Origin: Winogradskyella echinorum
GTDB lineage: Bacteria; Bacteroidota; Bacteroidia; Flavobacteriales; Flavobacteriaceae
Length of the DNA: 64,000 nt
NCBI RefSeq assembly: GCF_014297365.1
Contig: NZ_JACOQD010000005.1
Location: 62,001-126,000, forward strand
Direction: 5' to 3'
Shown: one piece after another, positions 1 through 8,451 of the stretch
How the letters are laid out: each line of letters begins with the position of its first letter
Position numbering within the stretch: the stretch's first letter is position 1
Translations under genes and position numbers: made by a program
Notes under the pieces: generated by a model
What the model was told of the DNA's origin: nothing
What the model saw: only the letters and a program-made list of their open reading frames with translations
Database searches by the model: none

Positions 1-2062
1 TAAATTTTGGGCGCTTGTATTCTTCAACAGAAATATACGCGTAAGTAGAATTTCCACAGAACATATCTATAGTGTAATTACCCGTTAAGCCATCGTTTGG
101 TAATATAAACTCTCCATGTACAGAACCAAATTCATTGGTTTTAAGAAGTAGTTCGTTTACCACTTCACCATTTACATTCTTCAATCTTATTTTGGTAGTT
201 TCGTTTGCATTAACTTTCGTTTTTCCATCCTTAGATTTGGTGGCTATACCTTTAAAATAAACCGTTTGTCCTGGTCTGTATATACTGCGATCTGTAAAGA
301 GGAAATTACCATATTGAGTGTCATTACTCTTCTGCTCGTCGTATCGTCTATTAAAATAATAATCTCCAAAGAAGGCGTTATCATTCTTATGGCTTATGGT
401 GATTTTTACATTTCTATAGTAGTTTTTGTCCTTAGCAAATTGAAACTTACCATAACGGTCTGTAGTAAACTTTTTTGAAAAGGTTTTATTACGATTGTTT
501 TTATAAGTCACATTTACCTTAGCATCAATAATAGGTTTTCCGTTATTTCTGTTAATTAATTGATAGTCATTATTTTTATTACCATTGCTCTCAATTAATG
601 CCATATCAGTGACTTGAATAAGCGATGTAGCAAACGTGTTATTATGTAAGTCTGCCTTCACTAGATATAATCCATTCTCAAGATTAGGTAAGACAATCTC
701 TGTGTTATGATTTTGAAAATCTAACTCTGTTTTTAAATTTGAAACAAATCTTTTATAGGTTTTAAGTTTATTTAAAAAACTTAAGCGCTCATCAGTTTTA
801 TAGATATCATTATATTTTTCTAATTGCTTTTGAGTGATTTTGTAAATATTAAAGTCAATTACAGTGAGGTTTTTATAATTTACTAAAACTCTTGAAGGAG
901 TATTAATAGGAATAAATTCTTCGGTTTGAATATTAATACTTGGTAACTTTATTTGCTCTAGCAAGGCTAAACATTTTTTTCCTCCATAACTATCAGGAAA
1001 TCTTGAAAATGCTAAGTCACAGAGCTCAACAGCTTCTTTAAGTTTCCAACGATACTTTTCATTTTCGTCTCCTTGTTTAGAATTGCTGTTGTAGCGATTA
1101 CCTTGTTGTTGGTAAACTGTTGCAATTTCAAAATTGTATAGAGCAGCAAGTGGTGAAGTTTTTAAAGATTCAGCTTTTCCTTTTAAGGTGTTAAGCAATA
1201 AATCTTCTTTATTTTGAAATGTAGCATGCTGTGCTACAAATTTTAAACGTTCAATATCTACATCTACAAATGCTTTTGAAGCTTGGTCTTTACGATGAAA
1301 TTTCAGTAAATTCTGATAAATTTTTAAAGCATGTAGCTGCAAGGACGTTGAGTCTTTAGAGGTTAAATCTACATTGATAAAACGTTCGCTATCGGCAATA
1401 AATTCCTCATTATCAATTAAGAATTTATAAGCAGGTTGCGTAATGCTATTTTCATCTGTTTTGTAGAATGCTAATGCATTATGGTTTAATAAATCGTATA
1501 AAGATGGGCGAAGCTCCTTAGAGTTTTCAGCTTCTGTAATAAGCATTTTATAATTACTCAAAGGCTCTAATTGTAATAGAATGCCATTTTCTAGAGAACG
1601 TTGATAATGGACATGGATTTCATTAAAAAGGGTTTCTAAATCCCATGTTCTAAAGTCAACATCATCTACTTTAGTTTCTGTTTTTGTTCTATTGTAAAAT
1701 TTATATCTGTTTTGCTGGTAGTATTGCCAATACATGGTTGCCAGCATATTTTCTAGCAAATGTTTAGTAACAACTTCACTGGTTTCAATTTCGGCTTTAA
1801 AAAGATTAACAATATTTAATTGTGCATCCTCTTCTAGCGTAAGCATGTATTTGCTTTTGAAGAGTAAAGCTTTAACTTGTTGTTGTTTATCTTTTTTACT
1901 GATAGCAGATTTATAAATTTCCTCAACTAAATCCGAAGCACTTTTAGTCAATCCTTCGTTTTCAAGTTTAGTGACCGCTTTCCATTGACTTTCAAAGTCA
2001 TTCTGAGCGTTAGAAAAAGAAGCAAAACAAATTAACATAAGTATGGTTATATAATTTTTCAT
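1..2062 (-). CDS. alpha-2-macroglobulin family protein, N-terminal part (runs off left edge)
   Basis: Open frame of 687 codons from the ATG at 2062 down to the window edge, with no stop. The N-terminus (MKNYITILMLICFASFSNAQ) is a clear signal peptide. About 500 residues of helical, feature-poor sequence follow. The last visible part contains FTDRSIYRPGQTVYFKG, the typical MG2 macroglobulin-domain entry, and EEYKRPKF, common at the following domain boundary in bacterial macroglobulins. These proteins are large envelope proteins thought to trap proteases. The thioester and C-terminal regions lie outside the window, so whether it is catalytically competent cannot be judged. It diverges from the TPR gene at 2238. 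Confidence 0.85.
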   Translation of the reverse strand, partial: MKNYITILMLICFASFSNAQNDFESQWKAVTKLENEGLTKSASDLVEEIYKSAISKKDKQQQVKALLFKSKYMLTLEEDAQLNIVNLFKAEIETSEVVTKHLLENMLATMYWQYYQQNRYKFYNRTKTETKVDDVDFRTWDLETLFNEIHVHYQRSLENGILLQLEPLSNYKMLITEAENSKELRPSLYDLLNHNALAFYKTDENSITQPAYKFLIDNEEFIADSERFINVDLTSKDSTSLQLHALKIYQNLLKFHRKDQASKAFVDVDIERLKFVAQHATFQNKEDLLLNTLKGKAESLKTSPLAALYNFEIATVYQQQGNRYNSNSKQGDENEKYRWKLKEAVELCDLAFSRFPDSYGGKKCLALLEQIKLPSINIQTEEFIPINTPSRVLVNYKNLTVIDFNIYKITQKQLEKYNDIYKTDERLSFLNKLKTYKRFVSNLKTELDFQNHNTEIVLPNLENGLYLVKADLHNNTFATSLIQVTDMALIESNGNKNNDYQLINRNNGKPIIDAKVNVTYKNNRNKTFSKKFTTDRYGKFQFAKDKNYYRNVKITISHKNDNAFFGDYYFNRRYDEQKSNDTQYGNFLFTDRSIYRPGQTVYFKGIATKSKDGKTKVNANETTKIRLKNVNGEVVNELLLKTNEFGSVHGEFILPNDGLTGNYTIDMFCGNSTYAYISVEEYKRPKF

Positions 2063-2115
2063 CGTAATATTATTTTTTTCAAAATACATTCAAAAGGTAT
2101 TCCAAAAACAGTAAT

Positions 2116-2135
2116 AAATAGTGAACGCACTATTT
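2116..2135. promoter_or_regulatory. 8-bp inverted repeat between divergent genes
   Basis: AAATAGTG-aacg-CACTATTT is a perfect inverted repeat midway between the divergent macroglobulin and TPR genes. There is no T tract, so it is not an intrinsic terminator; it could be an operator. Function not known. Confidence 0.3.
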
Positions 2136-2212
2136 GAATGAGTGAAGTTAAGCAATTTGTGAGTGAAACGGAACGTTATTAAATTAAGATTTTACGACTA
2201 AAACATTAATTG

Positions 2213-2220
2213 TATTTTTG
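2213..2220 (+). promoter_or_regulatory. -7 promoter element for the TPR gene
   Basis: TATTTTTG matches the Bacteroidota -7 consensus TAnnTTTG, and the ATG follows 17 nt later. No convincing -33 TTTG is seen at the usual spacing. Confidence 0.4.
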
Positions 2221-2237
2221 CTTTAAATCAGTATTCT

Positions 2238-3191
2238 ATGTATAAATTTCTTTGGATAGTATTAATATCTTCAATTTGTTTTTCTCAAGCTTCTAAAGAG
2301 AAAGCAGAAAGCTTTATTGCTCAAAAGAAATATACGAAAGCTCAAAATGAAATACAAACCTTCCTAGATTTAAATCCTGAAGACAAAGAGGCGATTGAAT
2401 TGTTAGGTGATGCCTATGGTCACCAAAAAAAATGGGATGCTGCTATTGAGCAATACGAAAAGCTTAAAGATAAAGAGCCTAAAAATGCCAACTATCAATA
2501 TAAATATGGTGGAGCTTTAGGGATGAAAGCATTAAGTGTTAGTAAAATTAAGGCTTTAGGAATCATTGGAGATGTGAAAAAGGCGTTTTTAAAAGCCGCA
2601 GAATTAGATCCAAATCATATAGATGCGCGTTGGGCTTTAGTTGAGCTGTATGTATCGTTACCAGGAATCGTAGGTGGTAGCAATTCTAAAGCATTAAAAT
2701 ATGCTAACGAATTGCAGAATCTGTCTAAGGTAGATGGTTACCTAGCTAAAGGCTATGTTTACGAATATGATGACGAACCCGAATTAGCAGAAAAGTATTA
2801 TAAGCTCGCTATTAAAGTCGGTGGCTCAGTGACATGTTACGAAAAACTAACCACATTTTACGAAAAGCAAAATCAACCAGAAAAAGCTATTAGCAATTTA
2901 GAAGAAGGACAGAAGAAATTGCAACGCAATGCCATGCACTATCAAATTGGAAAAGTATGTGCAGATTATAATATTCAATTAAGTAAAGGAGAAAAATGTC
3001 TTAAAGCTTATTTGTCTAATCACTCTGCTAAGGATGGTGTGCCAAAAGAATGGGCTTATTACCGATTAGCACAGATTTATAAGCATAAAGGAAACAAAAC
3101 TGAAGCTTTAAAATGGATAGATAAAGCTATTTTGGGACTTCCTAAGATTAAAGCCTTTAAAGACGAAAAAACAGCTATTTCTAAGCTGTAA
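2238..3191 (+). CDS. secreted TPR-repeat protein
   Basis: 317 residues. Residues 1-18 form a signal peptide (MYKFLWIVLISSICFSQA) without a lipobox, so export to the periplasm is likely. The rest is tetratricopeptide repeats: a first unit near residues 19-50, a second near 52-85 (AIELLGDAYGHQKKWDAAIE), and further units to the C-terminus (EWAYYRLAQIYKHKGNKTEA). A glycine-rich LPGIVGGS segment interrupts the array near residue 140. TPR arrays mediate protein-protein contacts; no enzymatic domain is visible and the partner is unknown. It stands alone, followed by the TetR gene with its own promoter. Confidence 0.85.
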   Translation: MYKFLWIVLISSICFSQASKEKAESFIAQKKYTKAQNEIQTFLDLNPEDKEAIELLGDAYGHQKKWDAAIEQYEKLKDKEPKNANYQYKYGGALGMKALSVSKIKALGIIGDVKKAFLKAAELDPNHIDARWALVELYVSLPGIVGGSNSKALKYANELQNLSKVDGYLAKGYVYEYDDEPELAEKYYKLAIKVGGSVTCYEKLTTFYEKQNQPEKAISNLEEGQKKLQRNAMHYQIGKVCADYNIQLSKGEKCLKAYLSNHSAKDGVPKEWAYYRLAQIYKHKGNKTEALKWIDKAILGLPKIKAFKDEKTAISKL

Positions 3192-3267
3192 CCTAACATT
3201 ATTCAATTTTATTTTTTAAAGTATCCCTTAATAGAGGGTATTAAATAATTGTTAAAATCTCAAAATT

Positions 3268-3289
3268 AATAGTAATACTATTATATTTG
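3268..3289 (+). promoter_or_regulatory. promoter with overlapping palindrome, probable TetR operator
   Basis: AATAGTA-A-TACTATT (3268-3282) is a perfect 7-bp inverted repeat directly abutting and overlapping by one base the -7 element TATATTTG (3282-3289). The downstream gene encodes a TetR-type repressor and the repeat would sit under RNA polymerase, so autoregulation of the exporter operon is the simplest reading. The -33 element is not clear. Confidence 0.55.
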
Positions 3290-3307
3290 CAATCAAATAT
3301 TTTTTTA

Positions 3308-3979
3308 ATGATTAATTTACTTTCAAATTTAAAGATTCAAGTTCCTGATAAAATATACATTAAGGATCCTGAATCGTCGGATTTAGGCAAACGTATTATT
3401 GAGCACAGTATTCTATTAATAGACGAAATAGGCTTTGACGGTTTTACCTTTAAAAAATTGGGATTTAAGATTGGATCGAATGAAAGTTCTATTTATCGCT
3501 ATTTTGAAAGTAAGCATAAACTGCTTTTATATCTTACTTCTTGGTATTGGGCTTGGATAGAATATCAAATGGTATTTGCTACTTTTAATATGGCTGATAA
3601 AAAAGAACAATTATTAAAAGCCATAGAAGTCGTAACTCGCACAATTAAACAAGATGTTACATTTAATCATATTGATGAGATTGTTTTGAATCGGATAATT
3701 ATAAACGAAAATTCTAAATCATATCTCACTAAAGAAGTCGATAGTGAAAACAAAGAGGGCTATTTTGTTGTATACAAGCGCTTAGTTAAACGCTTAAGCG
3801 AAATGATTTCTAATAATAATCCAGACTATAAGTTTTCATTGACCTTAGCGAGTACAATTATAGATGGGTCTCTTCATCAGCACTATTTAACAAATCATTT
3901 TTCATCACTTACAAATTGTGATGCTAATGCAACACCAACAGATTTTTTTAAAGAATTGACTATTAAAATCATAACATAA
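3308..3979 (+). CDS. TetR family transcriptional regulator
   Basis: 223 residues from the ATG at 3308. An in-frame TTG at 3287 would overlap the -7 element, so it is rejected as start. The N-terminal half has the TetR helix-turn-helix: GFDGFTFKKLGFKIGSNESS then IYRYFESKHKLL, the usual signature in which the recognition helix precedes a Y-x-Y/H-F motif. The C-terminal ligand-binding domain is not recognisable. The gene ends one base before the ABC exporter gene, so it is the first gene of a four-gene operon and probably represses that operon in response to an exported compound. Confidence 0.85.
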   Translation: MINLLSNLKIQVPDKIYIKDPESSDLGKRIIEHSILLIDEIGFDGFTFKKLGFKIGSNESSIYRYFESKHKLLLYLTSWYWAWIEYQMVFATFNMADKKEQLLKAIEVVTRTIKQDVTFNHIDEIVLNRIIINENSKSYLTKEVDSENKEGYFVVYKRLVKRLSEMISNNNPDYKFSLTLASTIIDGSLHQHYLTNHFSSLTNCDANATPTDFFKELTIKIIT

Positions 3980-3980
3980 A

Positions 3981-5642
3981 ATGGCTAACAAAAAAATAGT
4001 GATGTCTCCTTGGCAAAGATTAGTAGGACTTTTAAAATTGGAAAAAAGGGATGTTTTGCAGGTTATCTATTATGCCATTTTTTCTGGTTTTTTGGCCCTA
4101 ACATTACCATTAGGAATACAAGCAATAATTAATTTAATACAAGGAGCACAAGTAAGTACGTCTTGGGTTGTACTTGTTATACTTGTTACAGTAGGTGTGG
4201 CATTTGTTGGCATATTACAATTAATGCAAATGCGAATAATAGAAACTATTCAACAGCGAATTTTCACAAGAGCTTCGTTTGAGTTTACCTATCGTTTTCC
4301 TAAATTAAAAATGAACGAATTGCGTAACAACTATCCACCAGAATTGGCAAATAGATTCTTCGATACGCTAAATATTCAAAAAGGTTTAGCTAAGATTTTA
4401 GTAGATATACCAGCCGCAATTTTACAAATTGTTTTCGCATTAATTCTACTATCGTTTTATCATCCATTTTTTATAGCTTTTGGATTCTTACTGCTCATTC
4501 TTATTTATATCGTGTTCAAGTTTACGGCGAAAAAAGGTATGGAAACAAGTCTAAAGGAGTCTAAGCACAAGTATAAAGTAGCACATTGGATACAAGAAGT
4601 GGCTAGAGCAGTAGTGAGTTTTAAGTTATCTGGAAAAACAAGTTTGGCGTTAAATAAAAATGACGAATTAGTGAATGATTATTTAGTAGCAAGAGAAAGT
4701 CACTTTAGAATACTAGTAATTCAGTTTATACAAATGATTGGCTTTAAGGTATTTGTTACGGCTGGTCTTTTATTAATTGGTGGTTTATTAGTTTTAAATC
4801 AAGAAATGAATATTGGTCAGTTTGTAGCTGCTGAGATTATTATCTTATTGGTAATTGCTTCCGTTGAAAAACTGATTCTTGGTTTAGAATCCTTTTACGA
4901 TGTACTGACTTCTTTGGAGAAAATGGGGCAAATTGTAGATAAAGAAATAGAAATGCAAGAAGGTGATAAACCAGAATTTAAAGATGATTTTAATATCGAA
5001 TTAGATAAGGTTACTTATAATGTTCCGGATCGCGAAGCTCCAATTCTTAATAATATTTCATTGCGTATTAAGCCAAAGAGCCGTTTGCTGATAAAAGGTG
5101 AAAGTGGTTCTGGTAAATCGAGCTTATTACGTCTTATTGCAGGAGTATTAGAGCCAACAAAAGGTAAAGTCTTTGTAGATAAATTTAGATTAAGTAATAT
5201 TAATTTAAATCATTATAGATCACAATTAGGTTTGTCTTTAGCGGACGAAACACCATTTGAAGGCACTATTAGAGAGAATATTACGTTTGGAAATTCTGAA
5301 ATTTCAGATGAGCAATTAATGTGGGCAATAGAAAATGTAAAATTAGACCAGTTTGTAAAAGAAAGTCCACAAGGTTTAAACACCGTTTTATATCCAGAAG
5401 GCAAGCAAATCTCATTTACAATTGCGAAGAAAATTGTACTTGCAAGAGCAATAGTAAATATGCCTAAGATTTTAATTTTAGAAGATCCATTAGAGTATTT
5501 TGAGCCAAAAGAAGTCAATGAAATAATTGCTTTCTTAACTAATAATGCTAATCCTTGGGCATTGATTGTTGTAAGTATGAGTAACGATTGGTCGCCTAGT
5601 TGTACTCAAGTTGTAACGCTTAAAGAAGGTGAAATTATTTAA
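3981..5642 (+). CDS. ABC exporter subunit with degenerate ATPase domain
   Basis: 553 residues: a permease half (about 25-310, with membrane segments near 30-52, 62-82, 145-180 and 245-300) fused to an ABC ATPase half (about 335-553), the HlyB/MsbA layout without a C39 peptidase domain. Walker A is intact (GESGSGKSS, 373-381). The other motifs are not: the Q-loop position reads SLADETPF, the signature LSGGQ is ISFTI (477-481), Walker B ends LED rather than LDE (500-502), and the switch histidine is replaced (VVSMSND). GTIRENI and VLARAI are retained, so the fold is secure. Immediately followed by HlyD and TolC homologues. Likely a type I-like exporter in which hydrolysis is weak or lost; the substrate is unknown. 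Confidence 0.88.
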   Translation: MANKKIVMSPWQRLVGLLKLEKRDVLQVIYYAIFSGFLALTLPLGIQAIINLIQGAQVSTSWVVLVILVTVGVAFVGILQLMQMRIIETIQQRIFTRASFEFTYRFPKLKMNELRNNYPPELANRFFDTLNIQKGLAKILVDIPAAILQIVFALILLSFYHPFFIAFGFLLLILIYIVFKFTAKKGMETSLKESKHKYKVAHWIQEVARAVVSFKLSGKTSLALNKNDELVNDYLVARESHFRILVIQFIQMIGFKVFVTAGLLLIGGLLVLNQEMNIGQFVAAEIIILLVIASVEKLILGLESFYDVLTSLEKMGQIVDKEIEMQEGDKPEFKDDFNIELDKVTYNVPDREAPILNNISLRIKPKSRLLIKGESGSGKSSLLRLIAGVLEPTKGKVFVDKFRLSNINLNHYRSQLGLSLADETPFEGTIRENITFGNSEISDEQLMWAIENVKLDQFVKESPQGLNTVLYPEGKQISFTIAKKIVLARAIVNMPKILILEDPLEYFEPKEVNEIIAFLTNNANPWALIVVSMSNDWSPSCTQVVTLKEGEII

Positions 5643-5653
5643 AGAAACGTACT

Positions 5654-7012
5654 ATGTTAAATATATCAAATAATCAGCTTAATAAGTCTGTAGACATTAC
5701 AACGACCAAATCCGGAAAACGAGTATTTCATGGCAGATATTACAAATATTTTAATCGGTTTTTAGCGGCATTTACAATCATTGGTTTTATTATTTTGTTT
5801 TTGCCTTGGACGCAGACGATAACTGGTAGAGGACAAGTAACTACATTAACACCAGATCAGCGACCACAAACTATTCAATCGCCAATTCCAGGTCGAATTG
5901 AAACATGGTTTGTACGCGAAGGTGATTTTGTTGCAAAAGGAGATACTATTATTAAAATCTCAGAAGTTAAAAGTGAGTATTTCGACCCTAACTTAGTTAA
6001 ACGGACAGCGCAGCAACGCGATGCTAAAGCACAGTCGGTTGGCTCTTATGAGGAAAAGGTAAAAGCCCTAAATAGACAAATTAGTGCATTAACTAATGAG
6101 CGAAGTCTTAAGTTAGAGCAAGCAAAAAATAAACTATTGCAGTCTAAACTGAAAGTACAAAGTGATAGTATAGATTTTGAAGCAGCCAAGACCAATAAGC
6201 AAATTGCACAACGCCAATTTGATAGAACGGTTGCCTTGCAAGAAGAAGGATTTAAAGCGACAAGAGATGTAGAGGATAAGCGGTTGAAGCTTCAAGAGAC
6301 AGAGGCCAAATTAATTTCTCAAGAAAATAAATTATTAGCAAGTAAAAACGACGTGCTTAATGCGCAATTCGAAATTTCTAGAGTAAATGCAGAGTATTCA
6401 GATAAAATATCAAAGGCACAAAGCGATAAATTTACGGCACAGTCGAGCCAATTTGATACGGAAGCTCAAGTTTCAAAATTAAATAGTGAGTATTCAAATT
6501 ATAAAATGCGAAACGATCTAATGTTTGTTACAGCTCCATATGATGGTTATATTAACAAGGCAATTAGAGGTGGTGTTGGTCAGACATTTAAAGAAGGGGA
6601 AGCACTTGTTGGTATTATGCCGGCAAAAGTTGATTTAGCTGTCGAGACCTTTGTTGAGCCTATCGATTTACCATTATTACATATTGGAGAGAAAGTACGA
6701 GTACAGTTCGATGGTTGGCCTGCAATTGTTTTTCAAGGTTGGCCTAATGCATCTTACGGAACCTATGGTGCTAAGGTGGTAGCTGTAGAGAATTTTATTA
6801 GTGATAATGGAAAATTTAGAGTGCTTTTGGCGCCAGATGAAGAAGATTATAAATGGCCAAAAGATATAAGAGCAGGTTCTGGCGCATTTACTATGGCTTT
6901 GCTAGAAGATGTCCCAATTTGGTTTGAATTATGGAGAAAACTTAATGGGTTTCCGCCAAATTATTACCAGCCAAATGATGCTACAAAAACAAAAACTAAA
7001 AAGATTATTTAA
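5654..7012 (+). CDS. HlyD family membrane fusion protein
   Basis: 452 residues. A single membrane anchor lies near residues 35-51 (FLAAFTIIGFIILFLPW), followed by a biotinyl-lipoyl-like half motif (QSPIPGRIETWFVREGD), a long lysine/glutamine-rich coiled coil (about 110-280), and the second half with VTAPYDGYI. This is the standard periplasmic adaptor order linking an inner-membrane exporter to a TolC channel. It starts 11 nt after the ABC gene and its stop overlaps the TolC start by one base (TAATG), so translation is coupled. Confidence 0.92.
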   Translation: MLNISNNQLNKSVDITTTKSGKRVFHGRYYKYFNRFLAAFTIIGFIILFLPWTQTITGRGQVTTLTPDQRPQTIQSPIPGRIETWFVREGDFVAKGDTIIKISEVKSEYFDPNLVKRTAQQRDAKAQSVGSYEEKVKALNRQISALTNERSLKLEQAKNKLLQSKLKVQSDSIDFEAAKTNKQIAQRQFDRTVALQEEGFKATRDVEDKRLKLQETEAKLISQENKLLASKNDVLNAQFEISRVNAEYSDKISKAQSDKFTAQSSQFDTEAQVSKLNSEYSNYKMRNDLMFVTAPYDGYINKAIRGGVGQTFKEGEALVGIMPAKVDLAVETFVEPIDLPLLHIGEKVRVQFDGWPAIVFQGWPNASYGTYGAKVVAVENFISDNGKFRVLLAPDEEDYKWPKDIRAGSGAFTMALLEDVPIWFELWRKLNGFPPNYYQPNDATKTKTKKII

Positions 7013-8418
7013 TGATGAAGCTAAAATTTGCCATTCTTATTTTTGGTTTCAGTTGTATAGGGTTTTCGCAGTCTAACGACTTGTCTAACGTACTTCGTTT
7101 TGATGAGTATTTGGCTTATGTAAAGAAATTTCATCCTATTGTTAAGCAAGCTCAATTAGTAATTGATGAAAGTCAGGCAAAACTTTTAAAATCTCGTGGT
7201 GCTTTTGATCCTAAAATAGAAGTCGATCATGACAGGAAGAAGTTTAAAAGCACAGAATATTTTGATAGACTTAACGGAACGTTTAAAATTCCAACATGGT
7301 ACGGAGTTGAGTTAAAGGCAACCTTCGAAGAAAATACAGGAGACTTTTTAAATCCTGAAGCTTTTGTGCCAGAAGATGGATTGTACAGTGCAGGTATTGC
7401 TATGTCTTTAGGTCAAGGTTTAGTAATTAATAATAGAATGGCAGCCTTAAAACAAGCTAAACTGTATAGAGAACAAGCCAAAGCAGATCGTGATATTTAT
7501 GTAAATAATATTTTATTTGATGCCTCTTTAGTATATTTTAATTGGTTAAAAGCTTATAACGAACTCAAATTATTTCAAGACATTTTAGTAAATGCAGAAC
7601 AACGTTTTGCAGGTGTAAAAAAGGGAGTCGAAGTTGGTGAAAATGCTCAAATCGATGAAACTGAAGCACGAATTGCCGTTAATAATAGAAAACTGAGGTT
7701 AGAGCAATCGAAAGTAAATTTAATAAAGGCGGCTTTAGAGTTGTCTAATTATTTATGGCTAGAGAATAATGTACCAGTAGAATTGCAACCAAACATTATT
7801 CCAGATGTAAATACAGAACCTATAGTTGATTCCGCTTTCAATATCAATCAATTGAGAAGTGATGAAGTGCTATTAGATGCACACCCTAAACTATTGTCGT
7901 TAGGTTATAAACTTGAGGGTTTAGAGGTTGATGCCAAATTAAAGGCAAATAAATTATTGCCTAAAATTGACGTACAATACAATTTTTTATCTCAAACACC
8001 AGATATTGCGAGGACATTTAATACTGCGGCATATAAAGGTGGATTTAATTTAAGTTTCCCCATATTTTTAAGAAAAGAACGAGGTGATTTGAAATTAGCA
8101 AGACTAAAAAAGCAAGACACAGAGTTTGAAATAGATGCAACACGTGTTAGCCTTAATAATAAGATTAATGCCCTAAAGCAAGAGCTAGAATCTTATGTAG
8201 TTCAAAATGAAATTACAACGCAAATGGTATTAGATTACGAACGTATGTTGCAGGCAGAAGAACGTAAATTTGAATTAGGTGAAAGTTCTTTATTCTTAGT
8301 TAACTCGCGTGAGTCTAAATTAATAGATGGTCAATTAAAGGCTATAGAAATTGAGAATAAGTTTTTTAGCACTAAGGCGAAGTTGTTTAATAGTTTAGCT
8401 GTAAATCCTGAATTATAA
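7012..8418 (+). CDS. TolC family outer membrane efflux protein
   Basis: 468 residues. A signal peptide ends near GFSQS (about residue 20); initiation may be at either of the two tandem ATGs (7012 or 7015). The remainder is the repeated OEP architecture: long amphipathic helices (KQAKLYREQAKADRDIYVNN; ETEARIAVNNRKLRLEQSKV) alternating with strand segments such as LLPKIDVQYNFLSQTPD. It forms the outer-membrane channel of the tripartite exporter encoded with the two preceding genes. Confidence 0.92.
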   Translation: MMKLKFAILIFGFSCIGFSQSNDLSNVLRFDEYLAYVKKFHPIVKQAQLVIDESQAKLLKSRGAFDPKIEVDHDRKKFKSTEYFDRLNGTFKIPTWYGVELKATFEENTGDFLNPEAFVPEDGLYSAGIAMSLGQGLVINNRMAALKQAKLYREQAKADRDIYVNNILFDASLVYFNWLKAYNELKLFQDILVNAEQRFAGVKKGVEVGENAQIDETEARIAVNNRKLRLEQSKVNLIKAALELSNYLWLENNVPVELQPNIIPDVNTEPIVDSAFNINQLRSDEVLLDAHPKLLSLGYKLEGLEVDAKLKANKLLPKIDVQYNFLSQTPDIARTFNTAAYKGGFNLSFPIFLRKERGDLKLARLKKQDTEFEIDATRVSLNNKINALKQELESYVVQNEITTQMVLDYERMLQAEERKFELGESSLFLVNSRESKLIDGQLKAIEIENKFFSTKAKLFNSLAVNPEL

Positions 8419-8451
8419 ATAGTATTTTTACGCTAATTATTTAAGGATTTT

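Noticed and set aside
3287..3307. TTG start giving seven extra residues to the TetR protein
   Set aside because: It lies within and just after the -7 promoter element, so it could not be in the transcript with any leader.
5213..5518. 101-codon minus-strand frame inside the ABC gene
   Set aside because: Opposite a recognisable ATPase domain; no family features.
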